Shown here piece by piece: positions 1 through 9,123 of a stretch of 64,000 bases of DNA. The stretch is taken from assembly GCA_030430495.1 (NCBI GenBank), contig JAUIKM010000005.1:1-64000 (forward strand), given 5' to 3'. The notes under the pieces are model-generated. The model was given only the letters and a program-made list of their open reading frames with translations, did not search any database and was not told the DNA's origin. The stretch's first letter is position 1; each line of letters opens with the position of its first letter. This DNA comes from a bacterium. Its GTDB lineage: Bacteria > Bacteroidota > Ignavibacteria > Kapaibacteriales > UBA7675. The translations under genes and the position numbers were made by a program.

Positions 1-461
1 GATTACTGCATGTTGTGACATATCGATTTCCGATCCGTTTCGTTAAGAAGGTATTTATTCTTCTCCTTAGCATCGGCCGGAAATCGATTTTTTTAAACAT
101 ACAGTCTACCGCGAGTCTCCACCACGTTCAAACGCACTCCTCCCACCCTGCAACCAGTGCAGATTTTTTTTGAGGCAAGCGTGCATCCAAAGCGCTCGCA
201 GTCCGGCCTTGCATGCCCGGTCGTTCCGCGAACAGAACAAGTCTACGGCAACCGAAAGAGAATTCCCGGCATAAAAAACTAAACGTCGTGTATTCCGTAG
301 GTGAACGGTCGATTATACCACTTTAACGCTCGCCGGCATGCTTTTTTTGGCTTCATTCGATGCGCAATCTTCGCGGTAGCACACATCTGCCCGCGGACTG
401 CTCGAATTCTCGGGCAGTCTACCTGCGTGACGAACAAAATGGATTTGTCGGAAAATCGGGA
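1..461. other. Non-coding stretch downstream of smpB
   Basis: No open frame here looks like a gene. The left part holds an 11-bp inverted repeat (arms 22-32 and 78-88) whose second arm runs into seven or more T residues, consistent with a terminator for a + strand gene lying left of the window. A second hairpin with 9-bp arms and one G-T pair (396-404 / 411-419) sits about 40 bases beyond the smpB stop codon but has no T run. I looked for a tmRNA gene next to smpB and saw neither its conserved ends nor a tag reading frame. Confidence 0.5.
22..95 (+). terminator. Possible terminator of a gene left of the window
   Basis: Perfect 11-bp inverted repeat, arms 22-32 and 78-88, followed directly by a T run. 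The 45-base loop is long but contains a smaller A/T-rich fold. This is a sequence-only call, and the gene it would serve is outside the window. Confidence 0.35.
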
Positions 462-947
462 TCAGTCGTAGCGGCCCTGGCGCAGCTTGCGGTCTTCGTC
501 GCGCTTTTTGAGCACCTCGCGTTTGTCGGCCTGTTTTTTGCCGCGCACAAGTCCGAGTTCGACCTTGGCGTAGGGACCGGAGAAATAAATGGACAGCGGC
601 GTCAGGGTGAGGCCTTTTTCTTCCACGCGGCGTTTGATTTTCGCCAGTTCGCGTTTGTTCAGCAGCAGTTTGCGGCGGCGCTTGGCTTCGTGATTCTCGT
701 GTGTGCCGTGTTCGTAGGGGGAGATGTGCAGGCCAAAAAGCCACAGCTCCTCTTCGTCGCGCGCGCCCTGGAACGCGGCGTAACTGTCCAGCATCTGAAC
801 CTTGCCGTCGCGCAGGGACTTGACCTCGGTGCCCTGCAGGACGATGCCGGCCTCAATCGATTCCACCACGTGGTAGTCGTGGCGCGCCTTGCGGTTGTTG
901 GCAATCGTTTTGTGTTTGCGCTCGCTGCGCTCCAGATTATCACTCAT
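462..947 (-). CDS. smpB: SsrA-binding protein SmpB
   Basis: SmpB binds tmRNA (SsrA) and delivers it to stalled ribosomes for trans-translation. The 161-residue product has the usual length and the expected features: an N-terminal start into an OB-fold with TIANNRKARHDY, the family segment GIVLQGTEVKSLR near residue 35, a central block HENHEAKRRRKLLLN, and a basic C-terminal tail rich in Lys and Arg (KREVLKKRDEDRKLRQGR) that enters the decoding centre. The open frame runs six codons further upstream. I chose the internal ATG because family members begin close to this point. It stands alone on the minus strand, divergent from secD. I did not find its partner tmRNA gene in the window. Confidence 0.95.
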   Translation of the reverse strand: MSDNLERSERKHKTIANNRKARHDYHVVESIEAGIVLQGTEVKSLRDGKVQMLDSYAAFQGARDEEELWLFGLHISPYEHGTHENHEAKRRRKLLLNKRELAKIKRRVEEKGLTLTPLSIYFSGPYAKVELGLVRGKKQADKREVLKKRDEDRKLRQGRYD

Positions 948-1268
948 GACGGCAAGATGGATCAAGATTTATGGCATTGCGACAACAAGGTGTGGCCTGA
1001 GACGTCCCCGCTGGACGAGCCGACACCCGACCAGTGTTACTGACCGCCGCCCCCCAGCCGCATCGGATGTTTTTCAGTCGGCCGACGTTCGAACTACCGG
1101 CCTTCCGCCCAGCGTAAAAACGGCCGCATAAAGACGGACGTTACCCAAACAGATTGCCTTCTCAATTCCTGCCTCATTGACTTTCAAGTGGGGTACTGTT
1201 ATATTTGCGGTTCTGTTCTCTTTACTATTATCAGAGCCTGTAGCTCATTTTTTTCAGGAGTGAATTCG
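948..1268. other. Divergent intergenic region smpB/secD
   Basis: About 320 bases between the divergent smpB and secD genes, so promoters for both must lie here. I see no confident promoter hexamers, repeat or RNA element. The frame of secD stays open back to 1188, but the extra residues do not resemble a SecD N-terminus. Confidence 0.4.
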
Positions 1269-3413
1269 TTGAAACAGGGTTCCTTATCCAAGTGGCTCGT
1301 ACTGGTAATCCCCGTCCTTCTGGCGCTGTGGCAATTGTATCCCACGTACATTTTCCGCACAATGAAAGCCGAGCGCGACGCGATTATCACCGAGCATGGC
1401 AGCGACAGCGAAGAACTTGCCCGTTGGGATGAAAACAACGGCGAGGATTTTGCGGGATACAAGTCCGGTGCGCTGAAATTCGGTTTGGACCTCGAAGGCG
1501 GCATGTACATTACGATGGAAGTGGACCTCGTAAAAATGATTGAGCAGAACGCTGCTCCCGACGCCGTCGATGAAGTCTTTGAACAAGTTATCGCAGCTAC
1601 CAAAGCGGAAGTCGAAGAAAGCAAACGCGACGCCGTTGAAGTATTTGTAGAAAAATTTCGTGAAATCGCAGTCCCGCAGCAGCGCGAACTCTTCGACTAC
1701 TTTGAGTTCGGCGATCTGGACCTGACCCAGGAATCCCAGATTGCCGACAAGTTGTCCGAAGCGTCCAGCGAAGCGATCGAGCAGGCCATCCAGATTCTGG
1801 GCCAGCGGATCAACCGCTACGCGGTCAGCGAAACCACCATTGCCCAGCAGGGTTCCGACCGGATCGTTATTGAGATTCCCGGCGTAACCAACGAGTCGGA
1901 AGTGCGCGATCTGGTCGACAGACCCGCCAACCTCTCGTTTAACCTGGTGCGCAATAACGCCGACGTCGTTTCGGCTTTCTACGACATCAACCAACTGCTG
2001 CTCAAGCAGAATGGCGCCGATGTCGAGCCGGAAAGCGAACCGATGGCGGATGCCGTCGAGCCGGAAGTGGCCGACTCGACCCAGGTGGAGCCGGATTCGA
2101 CGGCTGTGGAAAACAGCGCCGAAACCGTTGCCGAAGCGCAGCCGGACGACTCGAGCGCCGTACAGGGCGAAACGGTCGAGACCGAAGAAGCCGTGGCTGA
2201 AGGCGAGACGCCGGCCGAGGAGAATCCCTACGAGGGACTCACCGACGAGCAGGCGCGCGCGCAGTATTCCAAAGACTTTCCCTTTACGTCGCTCTTTACG
2301 ACCTATTTCATCGCCCCGGGCTCCGGCCAGTATCAGCCGGTTGGATTTTCCAATCGTCAGTTTCCGCAGGGCGAATACTACTTCCAGATTCCCGGCGACA
2401 GCCTCGCGCGTTTTCGTGAGTTGATGGATCGTGATGACATTCGCGCTCTGATTCCGCCCGAATACGACGTGCTTCTCAGCGCCAATCCCGACCAGCGCAT
2501 TTTGCGTCAGGATAACGAGGAAGTCTATGAAATCTGGTCCGTCAAAGGCGATCCGGAACTGAAGGGCGACGTCGTTGTCGACGCGCAGCAGGACTGGGAT
2601 CCGCTGACGAACCAGCCGGAAGTGGCGATGAGCATGGACGCCGAAGGCGCCGAGCGCTGGGCTAAAATCACCCAGGCGAACGTCGGCAAACGCGTCGCGA
2701 TCGTGCTGGATAGCGCCGTCTACTCCGCGCCGAACGTCAACGAGCCGATTTTCGGCGGTCGTTCGAGCATCTCCGGCAGCGCCGACCGCGCCGAAGCCAA
2801 GATTCTGGCCATCATTCTGAAGGCGGGCGCGCTCAAAGCGCCGATCGAAATCGTGCAGGAGCGCGTCGTCGGTCCGTCGCTCGGTGAAGACTCGATCTCC
2901 GCCGGTGTGAACGCCAGCCTGGCCGCTCTGGTCCTGGTGCTGATCTTTATGGTGCTGTACTATGCTATGGCCGGCGCCGTGGCGGACATCGCCGTATTTT
3001 TCAACTTGCTGTTGATTCTCACGCTGCTGGCCGGTTTCGGCGGCACGCTGACATTGCCCGGTATTGCCGGTCTGATCCTGACGATCGGTATGGCCGTGGA
3101 CGCCAACGTCCTGATATTCGAACGGATCCGCGAAGAACTCGCTTCGGGTCGCGCTCTCCGCTCCGCGGTGGACGTCGGCTACAGCAAATCCTACAGCGCC
3201 ATCCTCGACTCGAACATCACGACCTTTATCACCGGCGTCATCCTGTTCTACATGGGTAGCGGCCCGATTCAGGGTTTTGCCGTCACGCTGATGATCGGTA
3301 TCGCTATGACGCTGTTCACGGCGATCTTCGTCACGCGTGCAATAATCGAACTGTCCCTCCTTCGCGGAGCCAATTCCTTCAATTTTGGCCAACCTAAAAT
3401 CGCGGCAAGCTGA
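1269..3413 (+). CDS. secD: Protein translocase subunit SecD
   Basis: SecD with SecF forms the membrane complex that uses proton motive force to help preproteins through SecYEG. The 714-residue product has one N-terminal membrane helix (WLVLVIPVLLALWQLYP), a large periplasmic part including the conserved FGLDLEGGMYI segment and AIQILGQRINRYAVSE, and a C-terminal bundle of five helices with GMAVDANVLIFERIREE. I chose a TTG start because AGGAG lies 8 bases upstream; the open frame extends further to 1188. Unusual is an insertion at about residues 250-325, rich in Glu, Pro, Ala, Asp and Val, which makes the protein longer than typical SecD. secF follows 21 bases downstream, so the two are co-transcribed. 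Confidence 0.95.
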   Translation: MKQGSLSKWLVLVIPVLLALWQLYPTYIFRTMKAERDAIITEHGSDSEELARWDENNGEDFAGYKSGALKFGLDLEGGMYITMEVDLVKMIEQNAAPDAVDEVFEQVIAATKAEVEESKRDAVEVFVEKFREIAVPQQRELFDYFEFGDLDLTQESQIADKLSEASSEAIEQAIQILGQRINRYAVSETTIAQQGSDRIVIEIPGVTNESEVRDLVDRPANLSFNLVRNNADVVSAFYDINQLLLKQNGADVEPESEPMADAVEPEVADSTQVEPDSTAVENSAETVAEAQPDDSSAVQGETVETEEAVAEGETPAEENPYEGLTDEQARAQYSKDFPFTSLFTTYFIAPGSGQYQPVGFSNRQFPQGEYYFQIPGDSLARFRELMDRDDIRALIPPEYDVLLSANPDQRILRQDNEEVYEIWSVKGDPELKGDVVVDAQQDWDPLTNQPEVAMSMDAEGAERWAKITQANVGKRVAIVLDSAVYSAPNVNEPIFGGRSSISGSADRAEAKILAIILKAGALKAPIEIVQERVVGPSLGEDSISAGVNASLAALVLVLIFMVLYYAMAGAVADIAVFFNLLLILTLLAGFGGTLTLPGIAGLILTIGMAVDANVLIFERIREELASGRALRSAVDVGYSKSYSAILDSNITTFITGVILFYMGSGPIQGFAVTLMIGIAMTLFTAIFVTRAIIELSLLRGANSFNFGQPKIAAS

Positions 3414-3434
3414 TAAGCTGGAGCATCGAAACGA

Positions 3435-4433
3435 ATGCAGTTTTTCAAGAATACACATATCGACTTCCTGAGCCAGAGGAAGACCTTTTTCTTTGTTTCC
3501 TTTGTCATGGTCGTCGGCGGGCTGATAGCCAGCCTGCTCGTCGGTGTCGATCTCGGCATCGACTTTACCGGCGGTACCGAAGTTGTGGTGCGGTTTGAGA
3601 ATCCGGTCGAAGTCAACGAATTGCGCACAAACATCGCCAATTCCGGCGTGGAAGGTTTTGAGCTCAAGTCGTTTGAAGCCGACAACGAATTCCTGATTCG
3701 CCTGCAGCAGTCGCGCACCGAAGATGAAGGACAGAACAAACTGGTGTCGGAAGTGGTCGTGGAGGAGTTGCGCTCCGTCTACGGCGGTTCCAGCCCGGAA
3801 ACGGCGGTGGAAGTCCGCAGCGTTCAGACAATCGGCCCGACGGTCGGTGAAGAACTTAAAGTCGACGCCGCAATCGCCGTGTTTCTCTCGGTGCTGGCCA
3901 TTCTGGCCTATGTGGCTTTCCGCTTTGAGTTTGTCTTTGCACTCGGCGCCATCGTGGCTCTGGTGCACGACGTCTGTATCGCCTTTGCCCTTGCCGTGCT
4001 GATGAACAAAGTCAACATCATCAACCTGGAGATCAACCAGGGGCTGATTGCGGCTTTCCTGACGGTACTCGGTTTCTCGATCAACAACACGGTGATTATT
4101 TTTGACCGGATTCGCGAGAATCGCGAACTCCACAAAAATCAGTCATTTGTGCCGCTCGTAAACCTGAGCATCAACGACACGCTCAGCCGGACGGTGAACA
4201 CCTTCCTGACGACGGCCCTCGCGCTGCTCACGATCGTCCTCTTCGGCGGTCCCGTGCTGCAGGGTTTTGCCTTCACGATGCTCGTCGGTTTCGTTGCCGG
4301 TACCTACTCCTCGATTTACATTTCGAGCAGTTTTGTGGTCTGGTATCTCGAAAACGTCAAGAAGCAGGACGTGTACGGCAGCTCGGATAAAGTCAGAACC
4401 AAATCGAACAAGACGAAACTGGCGCGCGCCTGA
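3435..4433 (+). CDS. secF: Protein translocase subunit SecF
   Basis: Partner of SecD in the Sec accessory complex of the inner membrane. The 332-residue product has the first membrane helix near residues 15-35, the family signature GVDLGIDFTGGTEV just after it, a periplasmic domain, and five further helices including the conserved GFSINNTVIIFDRIREN and a Thr/Leu-rich helix pair near the C-terminus. The C-terminal tail is basic (VRTKSNKTKLARA), as expected for a cytoplasmic end. A GGAG lies upstream of the ATG, and the gene follows secD closely with no terminator between. Length and motifs are normal for the family. Confidence 0.95.
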   Translation: MQFFKNTHIDFLSQRKTFFFVSFVMVVGGLIASLLVGVDLGIDFTGGTEVVVRFENPVEVNELRTNIANSGVEGFELKSFEADNEFLIRLQQSRTEDEGQNKLVSEVVVEELRSVYGGSSPETAVEVRSVQTIGPTVGEELKVDAAIAVFLSVLAILAYVAFRFEFVFALGAIVALVHDVCIAFALAVLMNKVNIINLEINQGLIAAFLTVLGFSINNTVIIFDRIRENRELHKNQSFVPLVNLSINDTLSRTVNTFLTTALALLTIVLFGGPVLQGFAFTMLVGFVAGTYSSIYISSSFVVWYLENVKKQDVYGSSDKVRTKSNKTKLARA

Positions 4434-4472
4434 CGCGCGGCGGAACGCTGCTCATCTATCAAAGGTCAGATC

Positions 4473-4814
4473 GTGCAATTTCACATTGACGACGGCAACT
4501 CCGCAAATGCCATGGTTCGTTTGGACGCCCAGATTTTCGGCGGCGTCCAGGCGATTGATTTCGGCAGGCAGGTTTCCGAATTCTGCGAAAACGGCGGCCG
4601 TTGCCTGGTTGTCGACCTCGGTGAAGTTCGCCTGATGAACAGCTCCGGCCTCGGAATGCTCGTCAGTGCCATGACCGCCATGCGCAAGTACGGCGGTTCG
4701 ATGCGCCTTGCGCGTCTGCCGGAGAAAGTTTCCGAGCTGCTCGAAATGACGCGGCTGGATACTATCTTCGACGTCTACCAGTCGGTGGAAGAGGCACGCA
4801 AAGCCTGCGCATAG
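4473..4814 (+). CDS. STAS-domain protein (anti-sigma factor antagonist family)
   Basis: A 113-residue single-domain STAS protein of the SpoIIAA/RsbV type. In such proteins a Ser or Thr in the loop before helix 2 is phosphorylated by an anti-sigma kinase and controls partner binding. The diagnostic segment is LVVDLGEVRLMNSSGLGML at about residues 48-66; the NSS serines are the likely phosphosite. The predicted start is GTG with AAAGG about 8 bases upstream. It lies between secF and purA and could be read through from secDF. No kinase or sigma partner is present nearby, so its partner is unknown. Confidence 0.85.
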   Translation: MQFHIDDGNSANAMVRLDAQIFGGVQAIDFGRQVSEFCENGGRCLVVDLGEVRLMNSSGLGMLVSAMTAMRKYGGSMRLARLPEKVSELLEMTRLDTIFDVYQSVEEARKACA

Positions 4815-4921
4815 GTTCGGACAAATATTGAAGCAAACCACGAATGGCGTGAACACAGTGTGTTCGCGCCCTTCTTTTGTTTAGACTCTCCAGCGCCGCT
4901 GTCGCGGCCGGATCGGATCTT

Positions 4922-6205
4922 ATGGGCGTAACCATTCTTATCGGATCGCAGTGGGGCGATGAAGGCAAAGGCAAAGTTGTCGACCTGCTCAGTCAGAGCG
5001 TCGACATCGTGGCGCGCTACCAGGGCGGCGCCAACGCCGGACACACTATCGTCATCGACGGCAAACAGCACGTCCTCCACCTGATTCCCTCCGGCATTTT
5101 TACGCCGGGCGTCAAATGTGTCATCGGCAACGGCACGGTCGTTGACCCCGAGTCCCTGCTCGCGGAAATCGACATGCTGCAAAAGGTGGGCATCGACCTC
5201 GAAGGCCGCCTCTTTGTCAGCCACAGGGCTCATCTCATTATGCCCTATCACAAATTGCTGGATGCCGCCAGCGAAAAACGCCGCAATAATTCGGGCAAAT
5301 CCATCGGCACAACCGGCCGCGGTATCGGCCCGGCCTACATCGACAAATACAACCGTCGCGGCATTCGCATCGTCGACCTGCTCGACCGCGATGTGTTTGA
5401 AGAAAAGCTGCGCGCCAACCTGGCCGTGCACAACGACACGCTGCAGAAAATCTACGGCCTGGACGCTCTCCGCGCCGAAGACATCATGGAGCAGTACCTC
5501 AACTACGATGAACTCATCGATCCCTACGTGACCGAGACGTCCGCGCTCCTGAACGAAGCTCTCAGGGAAGGGAAACGCGTCCTGGCCGAAGGCGCGCAGG
5601 GCGTGCTGCTCGACGTCGACCACGGCACCTATCCCTACGTCACCAGCAGCAGTCCCACCAGCGGCGGCGCCTGCTCCGGTCTCGGCATTCCGCCCACGGC
5701 CGTCGACTCCATCTGGGGCGTCGTCAAAGCTTATGCCACGCGCGTTGGAAATGGTCCTTTTCCGACGGAACTCACGGACGCAACCGGCGAGCTGCTGCAG
5801 CGCGCGGGCAATGAATTTGGTACAACCACGGGGCGCTCGCGGCGCTGTGGCTGGCTGGATCTCGTCGCTCTGCGTTATTCCGTGCAACTCAACGGCATCG
5901 ATTCTCTTGCGCTGACCAAACTCGACGTGTTAAACTCGCTGCCGGAAATTCGCCTGTGCACCAGCTATGTGCGCGACGGCAAGCCGCTTAAACACTTTCC
6001 GGCGGAAGTAAGCTACTTAAACAACCCGCAGTGCGAATACGAAACCTTCGCCGGCTGGCAGCAGTCCCTGGCCGGTATTGAGCGTTTTGAGGATTTGCCG
6101 CCCGCAACCATCAAATACATTCAGCGCATCGAGGAATTCTGCGGCGTGCCGGTTAGACTCATCTCGGTAGGTCCCGACAGGCGCCAGACGCTTACGCGTT
6201 TCTAA
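4922..6205 (+). CDS. purA: Adenylosuccinate synthetase
   Basis: Catalyses GTP-dependent joining of IMP and aspartate to adenylosuccinate, the first committed step of AMP synthesis. The 427-residue product has the P-loop-like N-terminus GSQWGDEGKGK with the catalytic Asp, the IMP-binding NAGHTI, the segment GTTGRGIGPAY, the AEGAQGVLLDVDHGTYPYVTSS block, and the C-terminal substrate loop RTT-like GTTTGRSRRCGW. I chose the ATG giving MGVTILIGSQWGDEG, which matches the family N-terminus; the frame is open 15 codons upstream from a TTG. The gene ends ahead of a strong hairpin shared with the convergent acyl-CoA dehydrogenase gene. Confidence 0.97.
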   Translation: MGVTILIGSQWGDEGKGKVVDLLSQSVDIVARYQGGANAGHTIVIDGKQHVLHLIPSGIFTPGVKCVIGNGTVVDPESLLAEIDMLQKVGIDLEGRLFVSHRAHLIMPYHKLLDAASEKRRNNSGKSIGTTGRGIGPAYIDKYNRRGIRIVDLLDRDVFEEKLRANLAVHNDTLQKIYGLDALRAEDIMEQYLNYDELIDPYVTETSALLNEALREGKRVLAEGAQGVLLDVDHGTYPYVTSSSPTSGGACSGLGIPPTAVDSIWGVVKAYATRVGNGPFPTELTDATGELLQRAGNEFGTTTGRSRRCGWLDLVALRYSVQLNGIDSLALTKLDVLNSLPEIRLCTSYVRDGKPLKHFPAEVSYLNNPQCEYETFAGWQQSLAGIERFEDLPPATIKYIQRIEEFCGVPVRLISVGPDRRQTLTRF

Positions 6206-6276
6206 AATCCTTTAAAAGCCGCTTTTGTTTGTCAGCGGGATTGAAGCGCGTAGTCACCTGGACTCGCGAGAAATCA

Positions 6277-6327
6277 TTAAACACAGAGCGCCGTGTGAGT
6301 TAACATCACACGGCGCTCTGTGTTTAA
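6277..6327. terminator. Bidirectional terminator between purA and an acyl-CoA dehydrogenase gene
   Basis: Perfect 22-bp inverted repeat (arms 6277-6298 and 6306-6327) around a 7-base loop. A/T pairs lie at its base, giving T residues on the 3' side in both directions. It sits between two convergent genes, where a two-way terminator is expected. Confidence 0.85.
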
Positions 6328-6367
6328 AACCTGTCGTTACATTTCCGACCTGAGGTCCGCGGTTGCG

Positions 6368-7540
6368 TCAGTCGGCAATCACATTCCGGGCTATCACCAG
6401 TCGCTGGATTTCACTCGTGCCTTCGCCGATCGTCAGCAGCTTGGCGTCGCGGTACAGCTTCTCAACCGGGTAGTCCTTGGTGTAGCCGTAACCGCCGTGA
6501 ATCTGCACGGCTTCCTCGGCGCAGCGCACCGCCGTCTCGCTCGCGAACATCTTGGCCTGCGCGGCCGCTTTGTTGATGTCCAGGCCCTGGTCCTTGCGCC
6601 AGGCGGCGTGGAAAGTCAGGATGCGCGCTGCTTCAATGTCCATGCTCATCTTAGCCAGCTTGAACTGTATCGCCTGGATGGCTGCCAGCGGTTTGCCGAA
6701 TTGATGGCGTTCCCTGGCGTACTTGATGCTGTGCGCCAGTGCGGCTTCCGCCAGACCCAGGCTCAGCGCGGCGATCGAAATCCGGCCGCCGTCGAGAATT
6801 TGCAGCGCCTGGATAAAACCCTCGCCTTCCTTGCCGATCAGATTCGCGCCCGGCACGCGCACGTTGTCCAGCGTCAGACTTGACGTGTCGCTGGAGCGCA
6901 TGCCCAGTTTGTTCTCTTTCTTGGAAGCGCTGAAGCCTTCCATCGACTTGTCGACGGCAAAAGCGGAAATGCCGCGTTTGCCGGCTTCCGCATTCGTGAC
7001 GGCCATGATAACCGTCGTGTCGCCGACCGTTCCGTGCGTGATAAAGTTTTTCGAGCCGTTCAGGATCCAGTCGTCGCCGTCGCGTACGCCCGTGGTCAGC
7101 ATGCCGCCCGCATCGGACCCGGAGCCCGGTTCCGTCAGTCCCCACGCGGAGAGCACCTCGCCGGAGGCGCAGGCCGGTACGTACGTGCGTTTGAGTTCCT
7201 CGGAGCCGAAGCGATAGATGTGGTTCATCCCGAGGCCGTTGTGGGCCGCGACGCTCAGAGCGATCGACGGACAGCCTTTGGCGATTTCTTCAATGATCAG
7301 CGCGTATTCCGTGTAGCCCATTCCGGCGCCGCCGTACTCGGGGTCGGGCAGAATTCCCAGCAGTCCCAATTCGCCGAGTTTGCGGAAAATCTCACGTGGA
7401 AACTCCTGCGATTCGTCGAACTGGAGCGCTACCGGTTCGATCTCGTTTTGTGTGAAATTGCGCGCCAGATCGCGGATGGCCTCCTGATCTTCCGTCAGCG
7501 TCACATTAAAGGACGCACCCTCAGCCACATCTGCCTGCAT
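6368..7540 (-). CDS. Acyl-CoA dehydrogenase
   Basis: FAD-dependent dehydrogenase of the acyl-CoA family, which oxidises an acyl-CoA to the 2-enoyl-CoA in fatty-acid or branched-chain amino-acid breakdown and passes electrons to ETF. The 390-residue product shows the standard order of N-terminal helical domain, middle beta domain with [14 protein letters not shown] and the [10 protein letters not shown] segment, and C-terminal helical domain. The likely catalytic base is the first Glu of [15 protein letters not shown] near residue 375, the position used in short-chain and butyryl-CoA dehydrogenases. Chain-length specificity cannot be read from sequence. A second family member lies at 9124-10272. 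Confidence 0.93.
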   Translation of the reverse strand: MQADVAEGASFNVTLTEDQEAIRDLARNFTQNEIEPVALQFDESQEFPREIFRKLGELGLLGILPDPEYGGAGMGYTEYALIIEEIAKGCPSIALSVAAHNGLGMNHIYRFGSEELKRTYVPACASGEVLSAWGLTEPGSGSDAGGMLTTGVRDGDDWILNGSKNFITHGTVGDTTVIMAVTNAEAGKRGISAFAVDKSMEGFSASKKENKLGMRSSDTSSLTLDNVRVPGANLIGKEGEGFIQALQILDGGRISIAALSLGLAEAALAHSIKYARERHQFGKPLAAIQAIQFKLAKMSMDIEAARILTFHAAWRKDQGLDINKAAAQAKMFASETAVRCAEEAVQIHGGYGYTKDYPVEKLYRDAKLLTIGEGTSEIQRLVIARNVIAD

Positions 7541-7826
7541 GTCAACTCCAAAGTTTTAAGTCGTAAACCAGAACGTCGGGATTCCAGCCGTACCGATCTG
7601 AACCTGTCAACGCCGTTCTAACCCTCGCATTGGACCAATGTCATTATTATCGGCGCGTAAAATTATCAGCCCGGAATCTAGCAATTATCGCCAAAACTAC
7701 CAATCGAATCCGACGCCCGGGGGCAAAACGAAACAAGCACAGCCCTCATCCGTTAATGAGGGCTATTCGCGGCCTCAGCGAACCGCGAACAACTGAATGA
7801 CTGAACCGCGTACCACGGAGCGATAC

Positions 7827-7997
7827 ATGCAAGTCCTCAAAACCATACTCTCGGCGGTGATAGCCGTTGCAGTCGTCATCATAGCTCTTAAGCTTGTGTT
7901 CTGGCTGCTGAACTTTACGATCTCAATTCTGTTCTGGATTATCATCGGCCTGTTCGCCCTGCCGGTCTTTTTCTACGTTCGCAACAAATTGCTCTGA
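7827..7997 (+). CDS. Small two-helix membrane protein
   Basis: A 56-residue protein that is almost entirely hydrophobic: two predicted membrane helices (about residues 5-28 and 30-48) and a basic C-terminal end (YVRNKLL). I chose the ATG preceded by GGAG at 6 bases; the frame stays open for ten more codons upstream. It matches no family that I recognise. A hairpin with arms 7741-7749 and 7756-7764 lies in the leader about 60 bases before the start, and a terminator hairpin follows downstream. It stands as a single-gene unit. Confidence 0.6.
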   Translation: MQVLKTILSAVIAVAVVIIALKLVFWLLNFTISILFWIIIGLFALPVFFYVRNKLL

Positions 7998-8012
7998 CGC
8001 CCCGATTTCGAC

Positions 8013-8143
8013 TTATCCACAATTGTGGATAACGCCACTGGTGAAAACTCCTAAACAGAATCGCCGATTCCAGGCCGGAATCGGCGATTGTTGTTTTATC
8101 CGCCAGATTATCCACGATTTGTGCACACAGTGCTGTGGAAAAC
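8013..8143. promoter_or_regulatory. Cluster of DnaA-box sequences
   Basis: Two perfect consensus DnaA boxes (TTATCCACA at 8013-8021 and its inverse at 8024-8032) form a 20-base palindrome with a 2-base spacer. A one-mismatch box (TTATCCACG) lies at 8108-8116 and an inverse TTTTCCACA at 8135-8143, all inside a 172-base intergenic gap. What is seen is the boxes. Whether this is an origin, a DnaA-titration site, or a regulatory site for a flanking gene is not decided by the window. Confidence 0.55.
8059..8098 (+). terminator. Rho-independent terminator after the small membrane protein gene
   Basis: Perfect 13-bp stem (8059-8071 / 8077-8089) with a 5-base loop, followed by a T-rich tract. It terminates + strand transcription and lies within the DnaA-box cluster. 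Confidence 0.8.
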
Positions 8144-8169
8144 TCACCATGCTTTCCCCAAAGCGCTTC

Positions 8170-8937
8170 TCAGAGCGCTTCGATATACTCCAACGCCAGG
8201 CTGCGGCTGATGTGATCCGCGTTGTTGAAATTCGTCAACAGATCGCGCGCCTGAAACTCAAGTGTAAAACCCTTGCCGATGGAGCAGCGAACCGAGGCGT
8301 TGAGCAGGCCGCGATGGCGCATCGTTTGCCCCAGGTTTTCCATGAAGGTGGCATTGTATTCGATTGCCGCTGAAAAGATGCTGCCGATTGATTTTTCGAG
8401 GCCGAGATAGATGTTGGGGGAGCGGTCGCCCGATGCGCCTTCAAATGCGTAGTTGACGCCGCCGTGCAGATCCAGGCGGCCCAGGAACTCAAAACTCTTG
8501 CTGGCGACGGCAAACAGTCCGGGCGACTGTGTCTCAAACTTGTCGAGTTCGTCCAGATGTGCGCCGCGCCCCTGCGAGCTGAATCCCACCGCGATCGCCG
8601 GGAAGTCGAGCGTCTCTGACAGGATGCGGTACCTGGCGTGCAAGCCCGGCCAGGGTTGCCAATCGGGGATGCCCGCGCCGATCACGCCGCTGCCGCCGTA
8701 CGAAATGCCGACATTAAAATCATTAAAGGGGGCGATGCTCCATTCCATCATAACGCCGCCGTCGGGAAACGCATAAACACCGACGGAGTGGTGCAGTCGG
8801 CTCAGGACTCCGGCGGTCGGCATATCCACGATAAAACGCGGTTCGGCTGTGGCTTCCTCGCCGGCGGTTCCCTGCGCAAAAGTCGATTGCGCAATACAGC
8901 ACAAAAACACCGCCGCACTGAATGCGAGTGTCCTCAT
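8170..8937 (-). CDS. Predicted exported envelope protein, probable beta-barrel
   Basis: A 255-residue protein with a signal peptide (LAFSAAVFLCCIAQSTFAQ, cleavage near residue 21) followed by alternating hydrophobic and polar strands rich in Gly and aromatic residues, for example SVGVYAFPDGGVMMEWSIAPF and FNVGISYGGSGVIGAG. This pattern suggests an outer-membrane barrel, but I recognise no named family. The ATG was chosen because AGGAAGG lies 5 bases upstream. A TTG six codons further up is also open. It is a single gene, convergent with the small membrane protein gene to its left and divergent from the acyl-CoA dehydrogenase to its right. Confidence 0.65.
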   Translation of the reverse strand: MRTLAFSAAVFLCCIAQSTFAQGTAGEEATAEPRFIVDMPTAGVLSRLHHSVGVYAFPDGGVMMEWSIAPFNDFNVGISYGGSGVIGAGIPDWQPWPGLHARYRILSETLDFPAIAVGFSSQGRGAHLDELDKFETQSPGLFAVASKSFEFLGRLDLHGGVNYAFEGASGDRSPNIYLGLEKSIGSIFSAAIEYNATFMENLGQTMRHRGLLNASVRCSIGKGFTLEFQARDLLTNFNNADHISRSLALEYIEAL

Positions 8938-9123
8938 TTCTACCTTCCTCTTCAAAATGCTGCTGATCCTCCGCCCGCCAATATACGGCCTTTCGTTCGA
9001 AAATCTGGGTGAATTTTCGCATATTGCGGGTCTGTATTGACAGTTTTATTGCAGTGCTGCCTGGTGCCGCGACTGCCTGTAAACCTCAATGATCGGTCGG
9101 AAAACGAGCGGGAGAGCAAACTC

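Noticed and set aside
1-461. tmRNA gene next to smpB
   Set aside because: Neither the conserved 5' and 3' ends nor a tag reading frame could be found on either strand.
1284-4133. 949-codon open frame on the minus strand
   Set aside because: It lies opposite secD and secF, which have full family matches; the frame is an antisense shadow with no motif.
7741-7764. Terminator-like hairpin before the small membrane protein gene
   Set aside because: The 9-bp stem is real, but no T run follows in either direction and no gene ends there; it is mentioned only as a leader structure.
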